In this document: piece by piece, positions 51,601 through 63,109 of the stretch
How positions within the stretch are numbered: position 1 is the stretch's first letter
Layout: every line of letters begins with the position of its first letter
Assembly (NCBI RefSeq): GCF_026151205.1
Contig: NC_087081.1
Location: forward strand, 10,231,113-10,295,112
Length of the DNA stretch: 64,000 nucleotides
Origin: Bolinopsis microptera
Lineage: Eukaryota > Ctenophora > Tentaculata > Lobata > Bolinopsidae
Direction of reading: 5' to 3'
Notes under the pieces: model-generated
The model's input: the letters and a program-made list of their open reading frames with translations, nothing else
What the model was told of the DNA's origin: nothing
The model's database searches: none
Program-made: the position numbers and the translations under genes

Positions 51601-52215
51601 ATAATATCAATTCTTCTTTTTCAAGTAGCCAACTGAAAGTTTGACAAAACAACACTAATGAAATAACTTAAAAATAACACAACTTTTCATTTTAATCAGG
51701 GATGACGAACTTCATCATCCCGGCATTGTTTATCAAAGCAGCAATGTTAACAGACACCCGAATAGACAACGAAACGTTTCTGTTAAAAAACTACACGGCG
51801 GGGGTCCTGTGCTACTTAGTTTGTCATATAGCCGTGTTTGTGTGGAGTTTCGCGGCTGAGACACCAGTTAACTCCAACATTGTCTACTTGCCAGGTGGTT
51901 TTACATACCGTGTCTAACTCAGTTTCAAATTTAAATCTCAAGTCTACTTTCATATAAGTCTTATAGTCTTAATAATGCTAATGTCTTTCAATCAATAAAG
52001 GATTGCAATTATAGAGCTAGAAGTAGAACATGATGTCATCCTGTACTAAACTTTTTTTCACTTCAGGAATAACGATTGGTCTACTGTTGAATTCCCTGAG
52101 AATGGGGTACCTGAAAAAGGCGCTCCTCCCTCCCCCGCCTGAGCCTTCTCAACAGGGGGCTGCACCCCCACAACACATTACGGTGTATAAAGTCACTGCA
52201 GATGAGCAGATTTAG
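48615..52215 (+). CDS. SPPL2-type intramembrane protease homologue lacking catalytic aspartates
   Basis: Eleven exons with consistent GT-AG sites and phases: 48,615-48,748; 48,960-49,119; 49,334-49,417; 49,548-49,664; 49,966-50,122; 50,261-50,415; 50,623-50,772; 51,122-51,256; 51,408-51,516; 51,700-51,894; 52,067-52,215. The 514-residue product starts with a signal peptide (MLIGLVLMTLLSPLLSA), then a ~130-residue luminal region as in SPPL2 proteins, then about nine membrane segments. SPPL2 landmarks are recognisable: ILTISFGGYF (family ...ALGGYW), a loop ending VNKTYWMVE, IWPLQLLMF, and a C-terminal FIIPALF. But the TM6 Y/F-D motif is F-S (residues 330-331, codons 51,152-51,157), the GxGD motif is G-M-T-N (N404, codon 51,708-51,710), and the PAL motif is N-S-N (458-460). 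The family cleaves type II membrane proteins in endosomes/lysosomes; this member should be proteolytically inactive. Length fits the family (~520-590). The open frame is clean, so it is not an obvious pseudogene. Confidence 0.85.
49849..49908. promoter_or_regulatory. Triple 20-bp repeat with CRE and E-box in SPPL2-like intron 4
   Basis: Three perfect copies of gtgacgtcacgtgagtagtt (last base varies). Each contains a full TGACGTCA cAMP-response-type site overlapping a CACGTG E-box. The triplet is itself flanked by a ~35-bp direct duplication (cttttccatgg...catctctt). Confidence 0.75.
50791..51004. repeat. Foldback elements in SPPL2-like intron 7
   Basis: At 50,791-50,880 ccttatcggacttaatttga and its inverted copy (tcaaataaagtccgacaagg) form a ~90-bp hairpin; a second, degraded copy with triplicated atgtccgttcaaaatta follows to 51,004. 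It has expanded intron 7 without touching splice sites. Confidence 0.75.
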
Positions 52216-54130
52216 CTGTTTGTCTGTTAAATATGCTGCTTGCGTATAATTTGGAGCGGATTTTTGAATATCAGTACAGAAATGGAAATGGAAAGTTCAT
52301 CGCCATAATATTAATAAGGGTATTGATGATTGACATTAGCGAATTTATTTCAAAATTGCCTCTTGATCTTCTCTGTTAGTTTTGTTCGAAGTCTAATCGG
52401 AGGGATTCTTTATTTTACTAGCAAATTGAAATATGTATTTTATTTTATTTATCTTCCACCCAAATTGGGGGGGGGGGTAAAAATTGATAAAATATTGATT
52501 ACGTAATATGTGAACGACCGCGACCCCTTAGCTTAGCTCAGGAAACTGGGTCAAACTTAACCCTAATTGACAAATTATAAATATTGGAAAAGAAGACATG
52601 GCCATAAAATTAAGATTTCAGATCAGGACCAACCGGCCAGTTGGAAAATTGGTATTACTATTGGGGGCGGGCCGGGGCTATTTACAATCTACTTAGCTAG
52701 GGCTTTTACTAATTCGCTCGCCCAAAAATTTCACGTGACTTTGGTTTTTATGGTTTTGCAGCCGTACAAAACGGTTTTACATAAACCCTTATCCCAACCC
52801 TAACCCTAACCATAACCCCGAAGGTAACCATAACCCTTACCACAACCCTAACCCTAACACGAGCCCTAAACAATCGAATTCGTATTTTACTAGCCTGTCA
52901 CGTGACCAAAACGGTTTTTTGCCCATAACTGATAACTCTCCAGGGAAGCATTTTAACCCTACGTCATGGGGGGTGATTCGGAATCAGCGTCCAAAAATAC
53001 ACCGATTCTGATCATTTCCATGCCCAAAGTGCCTTTTCACAAGAATTTTCTTAAAATTTGGGCGAGCGATTTAGTAAAAGCGCTTAGTTAGATGTCCGCA
53101 AAAATATTGGATTTTCAGACCACCCCCTTGTACTAGGTAGTGCGCCATCGACAGTGAGCCGCGCGTGCCGACTGTGGGATGGTTTTTTAGCGCTAATTTC
53201 GGCCAGCACAATTTTCTTCAAACAAATAGATATTAAGTATTCTTCCCGACCTCCGATTGCAACAAAAATTGGTAAGCTTACTCATAGACTTACAGGAAAT
53301 GTGTCCGAAAAGTTTAAAGCATATCCAACCATCAAACATTATGTTACAGCTAAAAGCAGCGTATTTTGCCCCATTTTGATCACTAGATCAACTCCGATAT
53401 CCACCAAATTTTTCGGACAGTTGTAAAAGCCCTATTGGAAGGTCGTCACCAATTTTCAGAATGATCTCATTCAAGGAACTGAAGATATATCCAAATAATA
53501 CGACAAAAATCAACGAATTTGGTCAAATTTGGTCAAATTACGCGACTTTTACAGCTAATTTTGCTCCAAAAGCCGCGCACCATCAAATATGGCACCTAGG
53601 CAAAACTCACTGATCTTTCCAAAAAGGTAAAACAAATTTGGTATTGTGAAAATTCTCACAGTCTCTAGAAAACAATGGTACAAAAATTTTTAAAATCCGA
53701 GCAAGTTTATTTTTATGGTGCACCTCCTACTTGTACGGGGTTCAGGGTTGCCAGAATTTTTCCAAAGAAAAAAGGGCCAAGTGGTTTTCGAAAAATAATT
53801 TGATACATGTTTCGTATCCTTCGGCGGCGCGAAAAGTGGCATGCAACGTATGTCAAAAAATAATATACACGAAGTCTAAATATATATAATTAATTTATAA
53901 TATAAATAAATATAAGTAAAAAATTAGGAAAATAGTTTGGAGGACTTCGCCGCTTCGATGCGCCGCGCAAACTAGCATTCTTGCTTCGCATCGTCGCATT
54001 TTTGCTTTGCATCGTCTATCAACGATCTCGATGGGTTGACATTGTCAATCAAGAAAATAATATATTTATTACTTTATGAATTTATAAAATTTATTAGTAT
54101 AGTTAAATTATAGTGTTATTATATATGGAT
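52216..54130. repeat. Intergenic repeat mosaic
   Basis: A one-ended MITE at 52,469-52,537 (attacgtaatatgtgaacgac); a segment at 52,567-52,657 that recurs at 56,026-56,104; degenerate ccctaa repeats at 52,790-52,866; a block at 52,945-53,005 shared with 3.6 kb; a block at 53,612-53,730 shared with 6.7 kb; and the GC-rich cgccgcttcgatgcgccgcg unit at 53,945-54,055 shared with 4.4-4.6 and 5.9 kb. No gene is recognised. Confidence 0.6.
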
Positions 54131-54650
54131 TATGGTTGTAGCGCGATGCGTTACTGTGCCGCGCCGCGCACTCAATGAGGCTTCTCACAGCACTCAATTG
54201 TCAATGAGGCTTAACGGTTGACCATTGTTAATGATCTGGCCCGGCGCACGCTACTTCGTAGCTCTTGCCATCGGGCCAGACGTTTCGAGAAGAAAGCGGC
54301 GCGCGCTACTTCGAAGAAACTTAGACGAGTAACATCCGTCAAGCTTAACGGGTGATACTCGTAAAATATCTGTTCCATACGAGTCCAACTCGGCGCGCGT
54401 CCTGGCAGGTTGTAAACCTACAACTCCGGGCCGTCGGTTCTCGACTTTTGACTCTCAACTATGGTCTCTAGGATCGACCTTCAAACAGCTTGACTCTTTA
54501 GACTCCATCCAGGTAACTTTTCACTCATTAGATTTAACCTCTGCATTTACTGTTCCTCGGCCATTTCATTACTCATTACTAGCTGGGCGCGCGGCGGCGC
54601 TCAGCCAGAGCCTGTCATTGCGCCGAATGTGTATGAATGATGAACATACT
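54131..54650. repeat. GC-rich interspersed repeats and a degraded ~80-bp element
   Basis: The gcgcgatgcgttactgtgcc unit lies at 54,140-54,185, a gcgcgcgctacttcgaagaa unit at 54,300-54,330, and at 54,585-54,640 a diverged ctcagcc...gtcattgcgcc remnant of the ~80-bp family, whose other end may be near 55,427-55,437. Confidence 0.5.
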
Positions 54651-54934
54651 CAGGGTTGCCTTGTCATACGTTGTATGACCCGCCGCGCACGAGTGCGCGG
54701 CTCCCCCTGTATCGTAGAAACTCTACTATAGTGAAGCGACAGTGGGGGTCACCACGTGATACAAGGGTTGCTGGCATTTTTGAGAGTCATTTATCAGGTT
54801 TTTTCACGTCTTTTAAGGCCCCTTTTGACCCATTTTTAAGGTCCAAAACCAAAAACAGTTAAATTTAAGGTTTTTTAAGGTTTTCCGCTACAGAAATTGC
54901 AATCATATCTTAAGCCTAAGGGGGAAGGTATAAT

Positions 54935-55315
54935 TTCAGAAAAACGAGCTAGGTATAATTTCAGAAAACCCCAATTAGATCTACAACAAGCTAAGTATAA
55001 TTTCAGAAAAACCCAATTAGATCTACAACAAGCTAGGTATAATTTCAGAAAAACCCAATTAGATCTACACCGAGCTAATTATAATTTCAGAAAAACCCAA
55101 TTAGATCTACACCGAGCTAGGTATAATTTCAGAAAATCTTATCAGGTCTACACAGAGCTAGGTATAATTTCAGAATATCCAATCAGATCTACACCGAGCT
55201 AGGTATGATTTCAGAAAATCTTATCAGATCTACATCAAGCTAGGTATAATTTCAAAAAAATTTTACTAATCCGGAAAATCGATTTAGATCTACATCAAGC
55301 TAGGTATAATTTAGG
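54935..55315. repeat. ~42-bp minisatellite (about nine units)
   Basis: Unit gctaggtataatttcagaaa plus acccaattagatctacaaca. The first six units have a length divisible by three and keep an open frame of repeated YNFRKTQLDL (54,897-55,202); later units do not. Probably not translated. Confidence 0.9.
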
Positions 55316-55616
55316 TATGGAACCTTAAAAAACCGAAAATTTGCCCGTTTTTCACGTCTTTTTTAAGGTTTTTTGCCCAAAATTGCCGTTTTTAAGGTCC
55401 CCCGGCAACCCTGAACATACTAGCCTGGGATCCCGATCAAGGATATACTGGTTGAGTGGTTTTATTTAGCAAGGGCTACGGTTTCATGGACCATACCAAT
55501 ACAAGTTCTGTTCATTGTTCATAGCCAGAATACTGCGACCGTATATAATAATATTGTGGGCGAAAGATTCAGTATTACTGTTAGCACAGCATAATTTGAT
55601 TAAGGACGGATTTGTA

Positions 55617-55697
55617 TGTTGTAAGATTTTATTCGGACGTTAGTTGAACGGATATGAAAATGAACGCTTCAATGTCCGTTCAAATGAAGTCCGATAA
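55617..55697. repeat. Foldback element of the ggactttatttgaacggac family, copy 5
   Basis: Ends ttgtaagattttattcggac and gttcaaatgaagtccgataa, with aaaatgaacgct in the middle. Confidence 0.6.
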
Positions 55698-56715
55698 GGT
55701 AATATTGGTACGGCAGTATTATGTTTACAGAACCACATCTTGATATGTAATAATGCCCATCTGCAATCTACATGACAAAGGTGATTATATAATATACTCA
55801 GTTCTATTGCCCTTAACACTTAGTGTTATTAATAGTATGGAGGATTATTTAAATATTACGATTGTGAATTGGGGAGATTGTGAGTTGGATAATTTCAGAA
55901 TTACGAAAATAAAAGACGAAGCTCCCAAATCAAGACTAGTAAGAATGCAATTACAATTTAATCGAAACTGTACCACATTTTTCTTCTATAGGTGATAATA
56001 ACAATTTGAATAAGGCGTATAACAAACTATAAATATTGCAAAAGAAGACATAAAATTAAGATTTCAGATCGGGACCAACCAGCCAGTTGGAAAATTGGTA
56101 TTTTAATTAAACAAAGTCCCTGACCACATTCAAAATCAATGAAAGTGTTATTCACAGAAAATTACCAATAACCGTCATAGGCATATTATTGGTTTACATT
56201 TAAATTCAAAACAACAAATAAGCGACAAATAGTAAAATAGAGTTTACAGTAGACGATTCATAAAATAAAAATATTAAATTTCAGAACAATATAAAATCCG
56301 TTTAAACCAAATCATTCATCCGAATACTATTATCACTGAAAAGTGTATAATAGATAGCGGATATTAACTATAATTAGATATGTTAAATTTGTGCATATAA
56401 AACATTCTGTATAAATAAATAGTGATTATAGATGCGTTTATACCCCTAAAATAAAAATCACGTTTAACAGTGTCAGTATTAATCAAATACCATTATTAAC
56501 CACAGAAAATCTTATCAAAATGTGCTTACATCCGCACATTATTTTTTTAAACGAGAATATTTTATACGGAACACTAACGACACCCAAGCAATAATTTGTG
56601 TCAGCCGCGCGAATCAAAGCTCCACTATCTGTCCCTAACTATCTGACCACTGACCAGCCAAGTAACCCGGTTCAAAGATATTTCAGGAATTTACGATCGC
56701 GTGGTCTCCTCCTAA
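55698..56715. other. Intergenic stretch downstream of DPAGT1
   Basis: A plus-strand frame at 55,753-55,995 contains CELDNFRITKIKDEAPKSRL, faintly similar in pattern to a LINE ORF1 segment, but I would not assign it. The segment 56,026-56,104 duplicates 52,567-52,657. Otherwise AT-rich with nothing recognisable. Confidence 0.35.
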
Positions 56716-59700
56716 TTATTCATCGTAGAAGAGATGCACTAGCTGATACCTGATCAAAAAGGCAACCATACTACAGAAAACCTGTGAAATAGTTAACGTT
56801 ACACGCAAGAAAACATCAGTCGGAGAATTTAAGACCATGATATTTGTGAGGCACAACTCCTAACAAACCATTTACATATTTCTAAATTTCCCAATCTGTA
56901 AATACATTGTTTACTTAACAACAGTGGTTAAAATGGAATGTGACCTGAAGTAACAGTAGGTAGACAGTAAGGGTCTGCTCGTGAGTGTCCCCCACCACTT
57001 TAAGTATAACGTTCAGTATCGTAAGGTTTGTCATCGTGATGTGCTGGGAAAAGATCTGGTAAAGTTCCCAAAATAACAAAGCTTATGATTTAACAATAAT
57101 CTGAGATTCATACGAAATGCGTGTTAGGCTGATTTTAAAAACTTCCGAAAGCTAAATGATCTTACGCCAATTTTGACAATCTCATGTTATCCAACTTCTT
57201 CAACTGTACTAAATATCTCAACTATTTCAACTATCTCAACTATTTCAACTATGTCAACTATTTCAGTATTATATCCACTGCTTACCTCATCCTCAACCGT
57301 AATCTTGGAGAGACCTAATATTGGCAGCAGATACAAGAAAACCCGGCCCAGTATGCCAAGGTCGGAGTACTTAAACTTTACCGTACTCATTACTAATTTG
57401 TCCTCAGTTGAGTGTAACCTAGGAGTTAAAGTGAACGTGAAATTTAAGTTCAAGTGAAGTTAAAGTAGTGCAGTGCGTACAATTTCTATAGTAAGCCTAA
57501 CCTTTCTGCCACGTTTTCTGTTTGATAGATTCGACTGGGAAGGCGTTTTCCCTCTAAATTTTGCTTGATTATGTTCTATAAAGAGCAAGAAAACTGTTAG
57601 TAGCACGAAAAGTGTTAAACCTCGGCAGGCGATGTCTGGGACATGGTATAAAGTGGAACAACTGCGGAACAGACAGAACAAAGTTGAATATCTGGGGTAT
57701 AAAGAACATCAGCATTGTTTTGCTGAAGTGTCCTAGGATACCAAGAGCAGCAAATGTCATTCCAGCGAAGTAACAGAATGTATCTCCCACAAATACTTTC
57801 GAAGGATACCTGAGGATAGTCGTGTTAAAGTCGTGGCTTTTTTCGATGAAACTTAAATAATATTCGAATATTTCTAGCAGGACAGTTCAAGTATGAAGTG
57901 TAAGTCAAAGTGAGGTGTTCTATGGGAAATTTCCCGCGTTTCTGATGTACTCAAATGATGTACTTGTACTGAAATGCATCTCCCTGCAAACAACCATTAC
58001 GGAAACCAAAACCAAACTCCCAACCACATCAAAAACTTTATTAATTATGAACCCTAAATAGGAGTTACTTCACAGCGGATTCCGAAAATTTATCCGAAAG
58101 CTAGATGTGTTGTAAGCTGCATCGCGTGACTAGAATTGTGAAAGCATGTCGATGAAGGCGCAGCTTGCTAAGCTCAAGTTACGTAAGTTTCTCTAGAATA
58201 TGACTGTGTTCAAATGAAGTCACCGTCCTGTAGCAGTTCAAATACTGGCAAAGAAAGTGACACGCAACAGGTGCCATCGCGCTCAATGGAATGAATCATA
58301 TGTGGCCACCGATGAAACCGCGCGCGCAAATTTTTCCATGTCTTAAATGTCTACGAAGCGGCTTCACTATAAAGATTTGAATTTTGCGCGTGCCGCCAAA
58401 ATTATCAGTAGACCTTTTTGCAGCTTATTTCGGTGGACGTGACTACGATACAAACTTGAACGTTAAGAAATTGAATTAGATTTACTCATCTTACCAATTA
58501 TAATAAAGAACTGCTGAGGAAACACCGATGAAGGGGCACACCAGGTACAGTGAAAACATGTGTTCATTCCAACACTCCGAGTTCAGGTTGAGTAGAGAGT
58601 TCAGTAATACTGAGATAGCTATTACTATACTCTGGCCACATTCCACTCCATTTACACCTGAGATACAAAAATATCATCTCGTTGCAGTGCAAACGGAATT
58701 TAAAAGGCTTGAATGTTGAATAAGGTTTAAAACTGATAATATAACCAATGTATGAAGTATCAAAATAAATGGTAGAATAGTTGCCGCCAAAAATATCAAT
58801 TAAGAGAATAGTTCTTACCGGCAAGAATGTTGATGGCATTTGTACAAAAGACGGCCAACATTCCCATGTAAACATAGTAGAGTATACCTGAGGTGAGAAT
58901 AACGTGTTATCAATTCATTATTGTCACAATAATATGTGCATCAAAACTACTATAAAAATAAATGTAACGGATTATGAAAATGTTGAGAGAAATGAAGCGT
59001 GCTTGGCAGTAGAATATCGAATTCGAACCTAAATCAAAGACATTTACATTGAAGAGTTGTGGTACAGGAAAAGGCATGACGATGTTAGTGTTTCCATATG
59101 TCACGTAGTACACCATTAGGATTGGCAGTGAGGCAATCGTGGGTAGGACTAGTTTGTGCCTAAATGTAAGACGTTATTATCATAAAATAGGCCTGAAACC
59201 CAAGAAGTTATCAAAATTATCTTGTTAATATAAGGTTACAATGCTTGGAAAAGAAACCAACTCTTAATTAAAAAATACGAAAGATTATAAGTTTGAGATA
59301 GTTACCTCCATCGTAAGTTTAGGACATCGTCAGTAAAGCCCAAGAGGATCATACAACAGATAGACAATAACGCACTTAGATATAGTGATAAATTCTGAAG
59401 AAAGATTAAGTCATTACAACGGACAGAGTTACAAGTTTATTTTAAATTTGACGATAATTCACAAGACTTCCTATGAATACTAAAATCAAATAGCTAGAGC
59501 TAACATGAATTAATATTGACATGAATGATTTAAATTAAGCTTACAGTAAGCATGGTCGAAGAGGCATCATCTTTAGAGTGTAAAACGTAAAAAGGGATCA
59601 TACAAAACAAACACACAAGATATATTGCTCCGGCTATGACGCCAACTCCTTCAGGCCTGCGTTATAATTCTTTTAATTATTGTTAAATAAATGAATAAAT

Positions 59701-60038
59701 AGATTGTAAATAAAATATTAAATAAATAAATAAAAATATTGTTTGAATGTTATCATGCTTAAAACTGGAAATGAAATGACATGTCGATAGTAGATATAAG
59801 GTATATCTCCAGATGGCAGTCAAACTAATTCTAAAATGCAATAAAATCCCCCAAATATAATCTTATCTTACACTCGATAATCATTAAGCCTCTTATTCAG
59901 ATCCTTTCCAGCCAAGTTAGCGGATAGAAAAAGATGGGACAGCTCAGGGATAAGGTACCACGTGATGAGAAAAGATATCATTCCAGTCCCCAGTGAGATA
60001 CATAATCCACCAAATCTATCTGATACCAGGAATTCCAT
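56716..60038 (-). CDS. DPAGT1: UDP-GlcNAc:dolichyl-phosphate GlcNAc-1-phosphotransferase
   Basis: Ten minus-strand exons, in order: 60,038-59,872; 59,656-59,545; 59,394-59,306; 59,159-59,029; 58,887-58,819; 58,657-58,495; 57,809-57,621; 57,418-57,286; 57,043-56,945; 56,781-56,716. All junctions are GT-AG and phases join without a stop, giving 405 residues (vertebrate DPAGT1 is 408). The enzyme transfers GlcNAc-1-phosphate to dolichyl phosphate at the ER membrane, the first step of N-glycan precursor synthesis. Conserved blocks: AGKDLNK near residue 50, [13 protein letters not shown] with the paired aspartates at 115-116, [28 protein letters not shown], the GxNGxExGQS block, [29 protein letters not shown] and the [10 protein letters not shown] loop, then [10 protein letters not shown] at the end. 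Gene intact; ordinary housekeeping function expected. Confidence 0.95.
57202..57270. repeat. 12-bp satellite in DPAGT1 intron 8
   Basis: About five copies of tcaactatttcaactatctc units, just inside the intron after the exon ending at 57,286. Confidence 0.85.
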
Positions 60039-60257
60039 CTTTACATGGGGAAATGGGTACAGATTGTTAGTGAGTTAATTGCTTTCCTTTTTTGTCAATT
60101 TCAAGTTCATTCATTTTTCAATAGATACTTTGAATATATTTTAGTAGATTGATTGAATGTACAACAATTCTGGAAGTAAAGACTCGAATGATACCAATGG
60201 AAGTGTTGTAAAAAATTAAAAGATTTACATTATTGACGATACATGTGCCAGTGTATA

Positions 60258-62174
60258 GGGACGTGTTCAAACCTGGTTGGTGGTTTTGTTTCATTTTTCC
60301 CACTCATTACTTCTGGGCCCCCAGATTGAAATCTGTAACATTTTAAGAAAAACTGAAACTTTTGACAAAAACTAGACCCTTTGACTGAGGGCACCCTTGA
60401 ATCAGAATTTTTGTAACATATTCAGGTCCTGAGATATAGCAGTTTAGTTGGGGGCCCTGGATATTGAATTTTGTAACACATTTCTATGTTACACTTTTTC
60501 AATGGGTTTTTAGAGAAGCTTCTTGATAGTTTTTCGAGTTCAGACCAGTTTTTCTAGGTCACAAAGGGTTCCATCAACCATATTCTTGACCAAATTTTGT
60601 ACTTGGGCCCAAAAAATTGAATTCTGTAACATATTTATGTTTTCACTGCCAAGGTCATATCTGGAATATTTAATATATTTTTGTATTGGTAACATGGTTT
60701 TTAGATTCTCATACAAAATTCTGAAGCAATCTTTATTCATATAATTTGATAAAATGGCTGCGGAACTTGAATTATGTAACATTAGAAAGTAAGTGTATAT
60801 AGTATGTATCCTAGTGTGAGGGGTGTTAGGTAAGCTATATTATAGTTTTTGAAGTTCAGACCAGTTTTTCCAGGTCACAAAGGATTCCATCAACCATATT
60901 CTTGACCAAATTTTGTACTTGGGCCCAAAACATTGAATTTTGTAACATATTTATGTTTTGACTACAAAGCTCATATAATCTGGACTGTTCAATAAATTCT
61001 TGTACTGGTAACATGGTTTTTAGATTCTCATACAGAATTGTAAAGCAATCCTTATTCGTATAATTTGATAAAATGGCTGCGGAACTTGAATAATGTAACA
61101 TTAGAAAGTAAATGTATACAGTATATTATATATAGTATGTATCCTAGTGTGAGGGGTGTTAGGCAAGCTATATTATAGTTTTTGAAGTTCAGAACCAGTT
61201 TGCCTAGGTCATAAGGGTTCCATCAACCATATTATTGACCATATTTTGTACTTGGGCCCAAAACATTGAATTTTGTAAGTCCACAGATGGACATGGAACT
61301 CTGCCATTTCAGTGGATAAACTCGTGACCTAGCATTTTATTGTTACAAATTTCAATATATAGGGCCCAATTTCTATCTTCTATACAATTTGATATACAAA
61401 TTAAAAGTTTTTAAATATCCAACCTTTAATCTAATTAGCCATATTCATTTGATTAAATTTACCACGTTCTGTCGCGGATTGTCAATTTAAATTACATTAC
61501 ATTTAAATTGTTACAAAATTCAATAATTTGGTCCCAATTATCATTTTTTAAATTTGTTAAGTTGTTTCATGTCTTTATTTTAATGCATCAACCAACTTAA
61601 AACCAATACTAGATCAAACAACTCTGTATAACATACTCATTTGTAACCATGTTACGTTATTCAAAGAAATGGGCCTTTATTGATTATGAACCATATACCA
61701 AGATTGTGGTAATGCCTTTATACAAGAATTGCTGCACTAATAACCTGGTTTGAGAGTTAAATACATATCCTACACTAGCTGTGGTTGTAACAAACTATAA
61801 AGATAGATTCATGAAAACAAGATGTTACAAAATGTCCATTTTGGGCCTTTTTATGAAATCAAAAGTGGGCCTTTTTTCATTCCACAGCTAAGCAAATACC
61901 TAAAGTACATTTTTGTGAAGCAAGAATCTTTAAAATTTAATAATTGGCTGAGCCATTGAAAGGTGTAACCAAATGTTACATTTTTCAACATAACTGGGCC
62001 ATTTTACAATATTATTCATAGCCGATGACCTGAGACTATTTGTTATCACAATTATAATCATCTCTGAAAGTTTCAAGACCATGGAGTAATTATTAATGGA
62101 GTTATTGTAAAAATGAGAAAATCGCCCATTTTGGCAGTGAAACAAAACCACCAACCAGGTTTGAACATGTCCAT
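60258..62174. mobile_element. Candidate 1.9-kb non-autonomous transposon with 8-bp target duplication
   Basis: The left end (gggacgtgttcaaacctggt plus tggtggttttgtttca) is inverted at the right (tgaaacaaaaccaccaacca plus ggtttgaacatgtcc), ~33-36 bp with one or two mismatches. A perfect direct repeat agtgtata flanks at 60,250-60,257 and 62,175-62,182. An 8-bp duplication is typical of hAT-type transposons, though the termini do not start with the usual CAGGG. No transposase is encoded. The inside is full of tgtaacat motifs and three ~320-bp tandem units. Confidence 0.7.
60520..61290. repeat. ~325-bp tandem repeat inside the 1.9-kb element
   Basis: Units begin at about 60,526, 60,847 and 61,178 with tttttgaagttcagaccagt and include ttgtacttgggcccaaaaca; the third is truncated at ~61,280. 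The apparent frames at 60,540-60,782 and 60,856-61,101 (minus) are the same repeat read twice. Confidence 0.85.
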
Positions 62175-62182
62175 AGTGTATA

Positions 62183-63109
62183 CTGAGTATACTGTGTGTA
62201 TACTGTATACTGTATACTGTGGAAGAAGAACACATCGCATTTTAACACTGCTTTTAAAATGTTTTACAAGAAACAACCAATTAAAAAACAAAATCGTACG
62301 CCTAACAGTCTTGATGTACACGTTAAGGGAAAAATTTTCTGATTAAAATCATCTGGAAATGAGCAGCTAGTGTCAGCTAGAAATTTGTTGAATTGGTTAT
62401 TATGTTTAATCAAGTCGATGGACTTCACAACTTTGGTATGCTTCACTGATTGAACTTGGAGAAGTTGCAAACTTTAATTAGGCCTCGATTAATATTTATA
62501 GGCAATTCCATACTTACTTACAGTACAAAATTGGCATTTTCAGTTCCAACATGCTTAGAAAAGTGTCCTATTTAGAGTTTAGTTGTGGACACAACAAGAA
62601 AATTGAGAATAATCTTGTGCGAGGGTAGGGACCCAGATGTCGTTTCTAACCCAAATAACTTTAAGGAGGCTTCTCATCAGTAGCCGCACCTCCTTACTCG
62701 GTTTCTGAACTGGAAAGAAAAAAACGCCAATTCTGTTCTGATCATGTTACAGGATACTACCGAATTGCCCATAATTTATGCGATAAGTAATAACCATATC
62801 AAAATGTACATTCTTATAAGTGGCACAAAATCTCAAAGACACTAAATCAGAAATCTCAATTATCCTGTAATTGAAAGCAGAGTTTTGTTATCTCAAAACA
62901 TCAACTCAACAGACATGAACGACCAATCATGATCAAGGTGTCTTAAATTTCCAAACTGTTTTGACTATACTATGAAGACAAAGCTATAATTTACTGCATA
63001 GAAATAACACAACATTAACTTGCTGACTGCCCCAAAACAAGTGAAGCAATCAACTCGTTCATATCACTTAAATATAACATAATACAAATTTGAACGCGCA
63101 TTACATGAG
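62183..63109. other. Intergenic stretch and probable BET 3' untranslated region
   Basis: At 62,180-62,220 there are gtatactgtatactgta repeats next to the right target repeat of the 1.9-kb element. The last several hundred bases before 63,110 are AT-rich and would be the 3' untranslated region of the BET gene on the minus strand. No other gene is recognised. Confidence 0.45.

Noticed and set aside
57187-57453. Extended minus frame ending in repeated Val-Glu-Ile
   Set aside because: The tail is the 12-bp intronic satellite; the coding part stops at the donor at 57,286 as exon 8 of DPAGT1.
60540-61101. Two similar ~80-codon minus-strand frames resembling paralogous genes
   Set aside because: They are the ~325-bp tandem repeat inside the 1.9-kb element.
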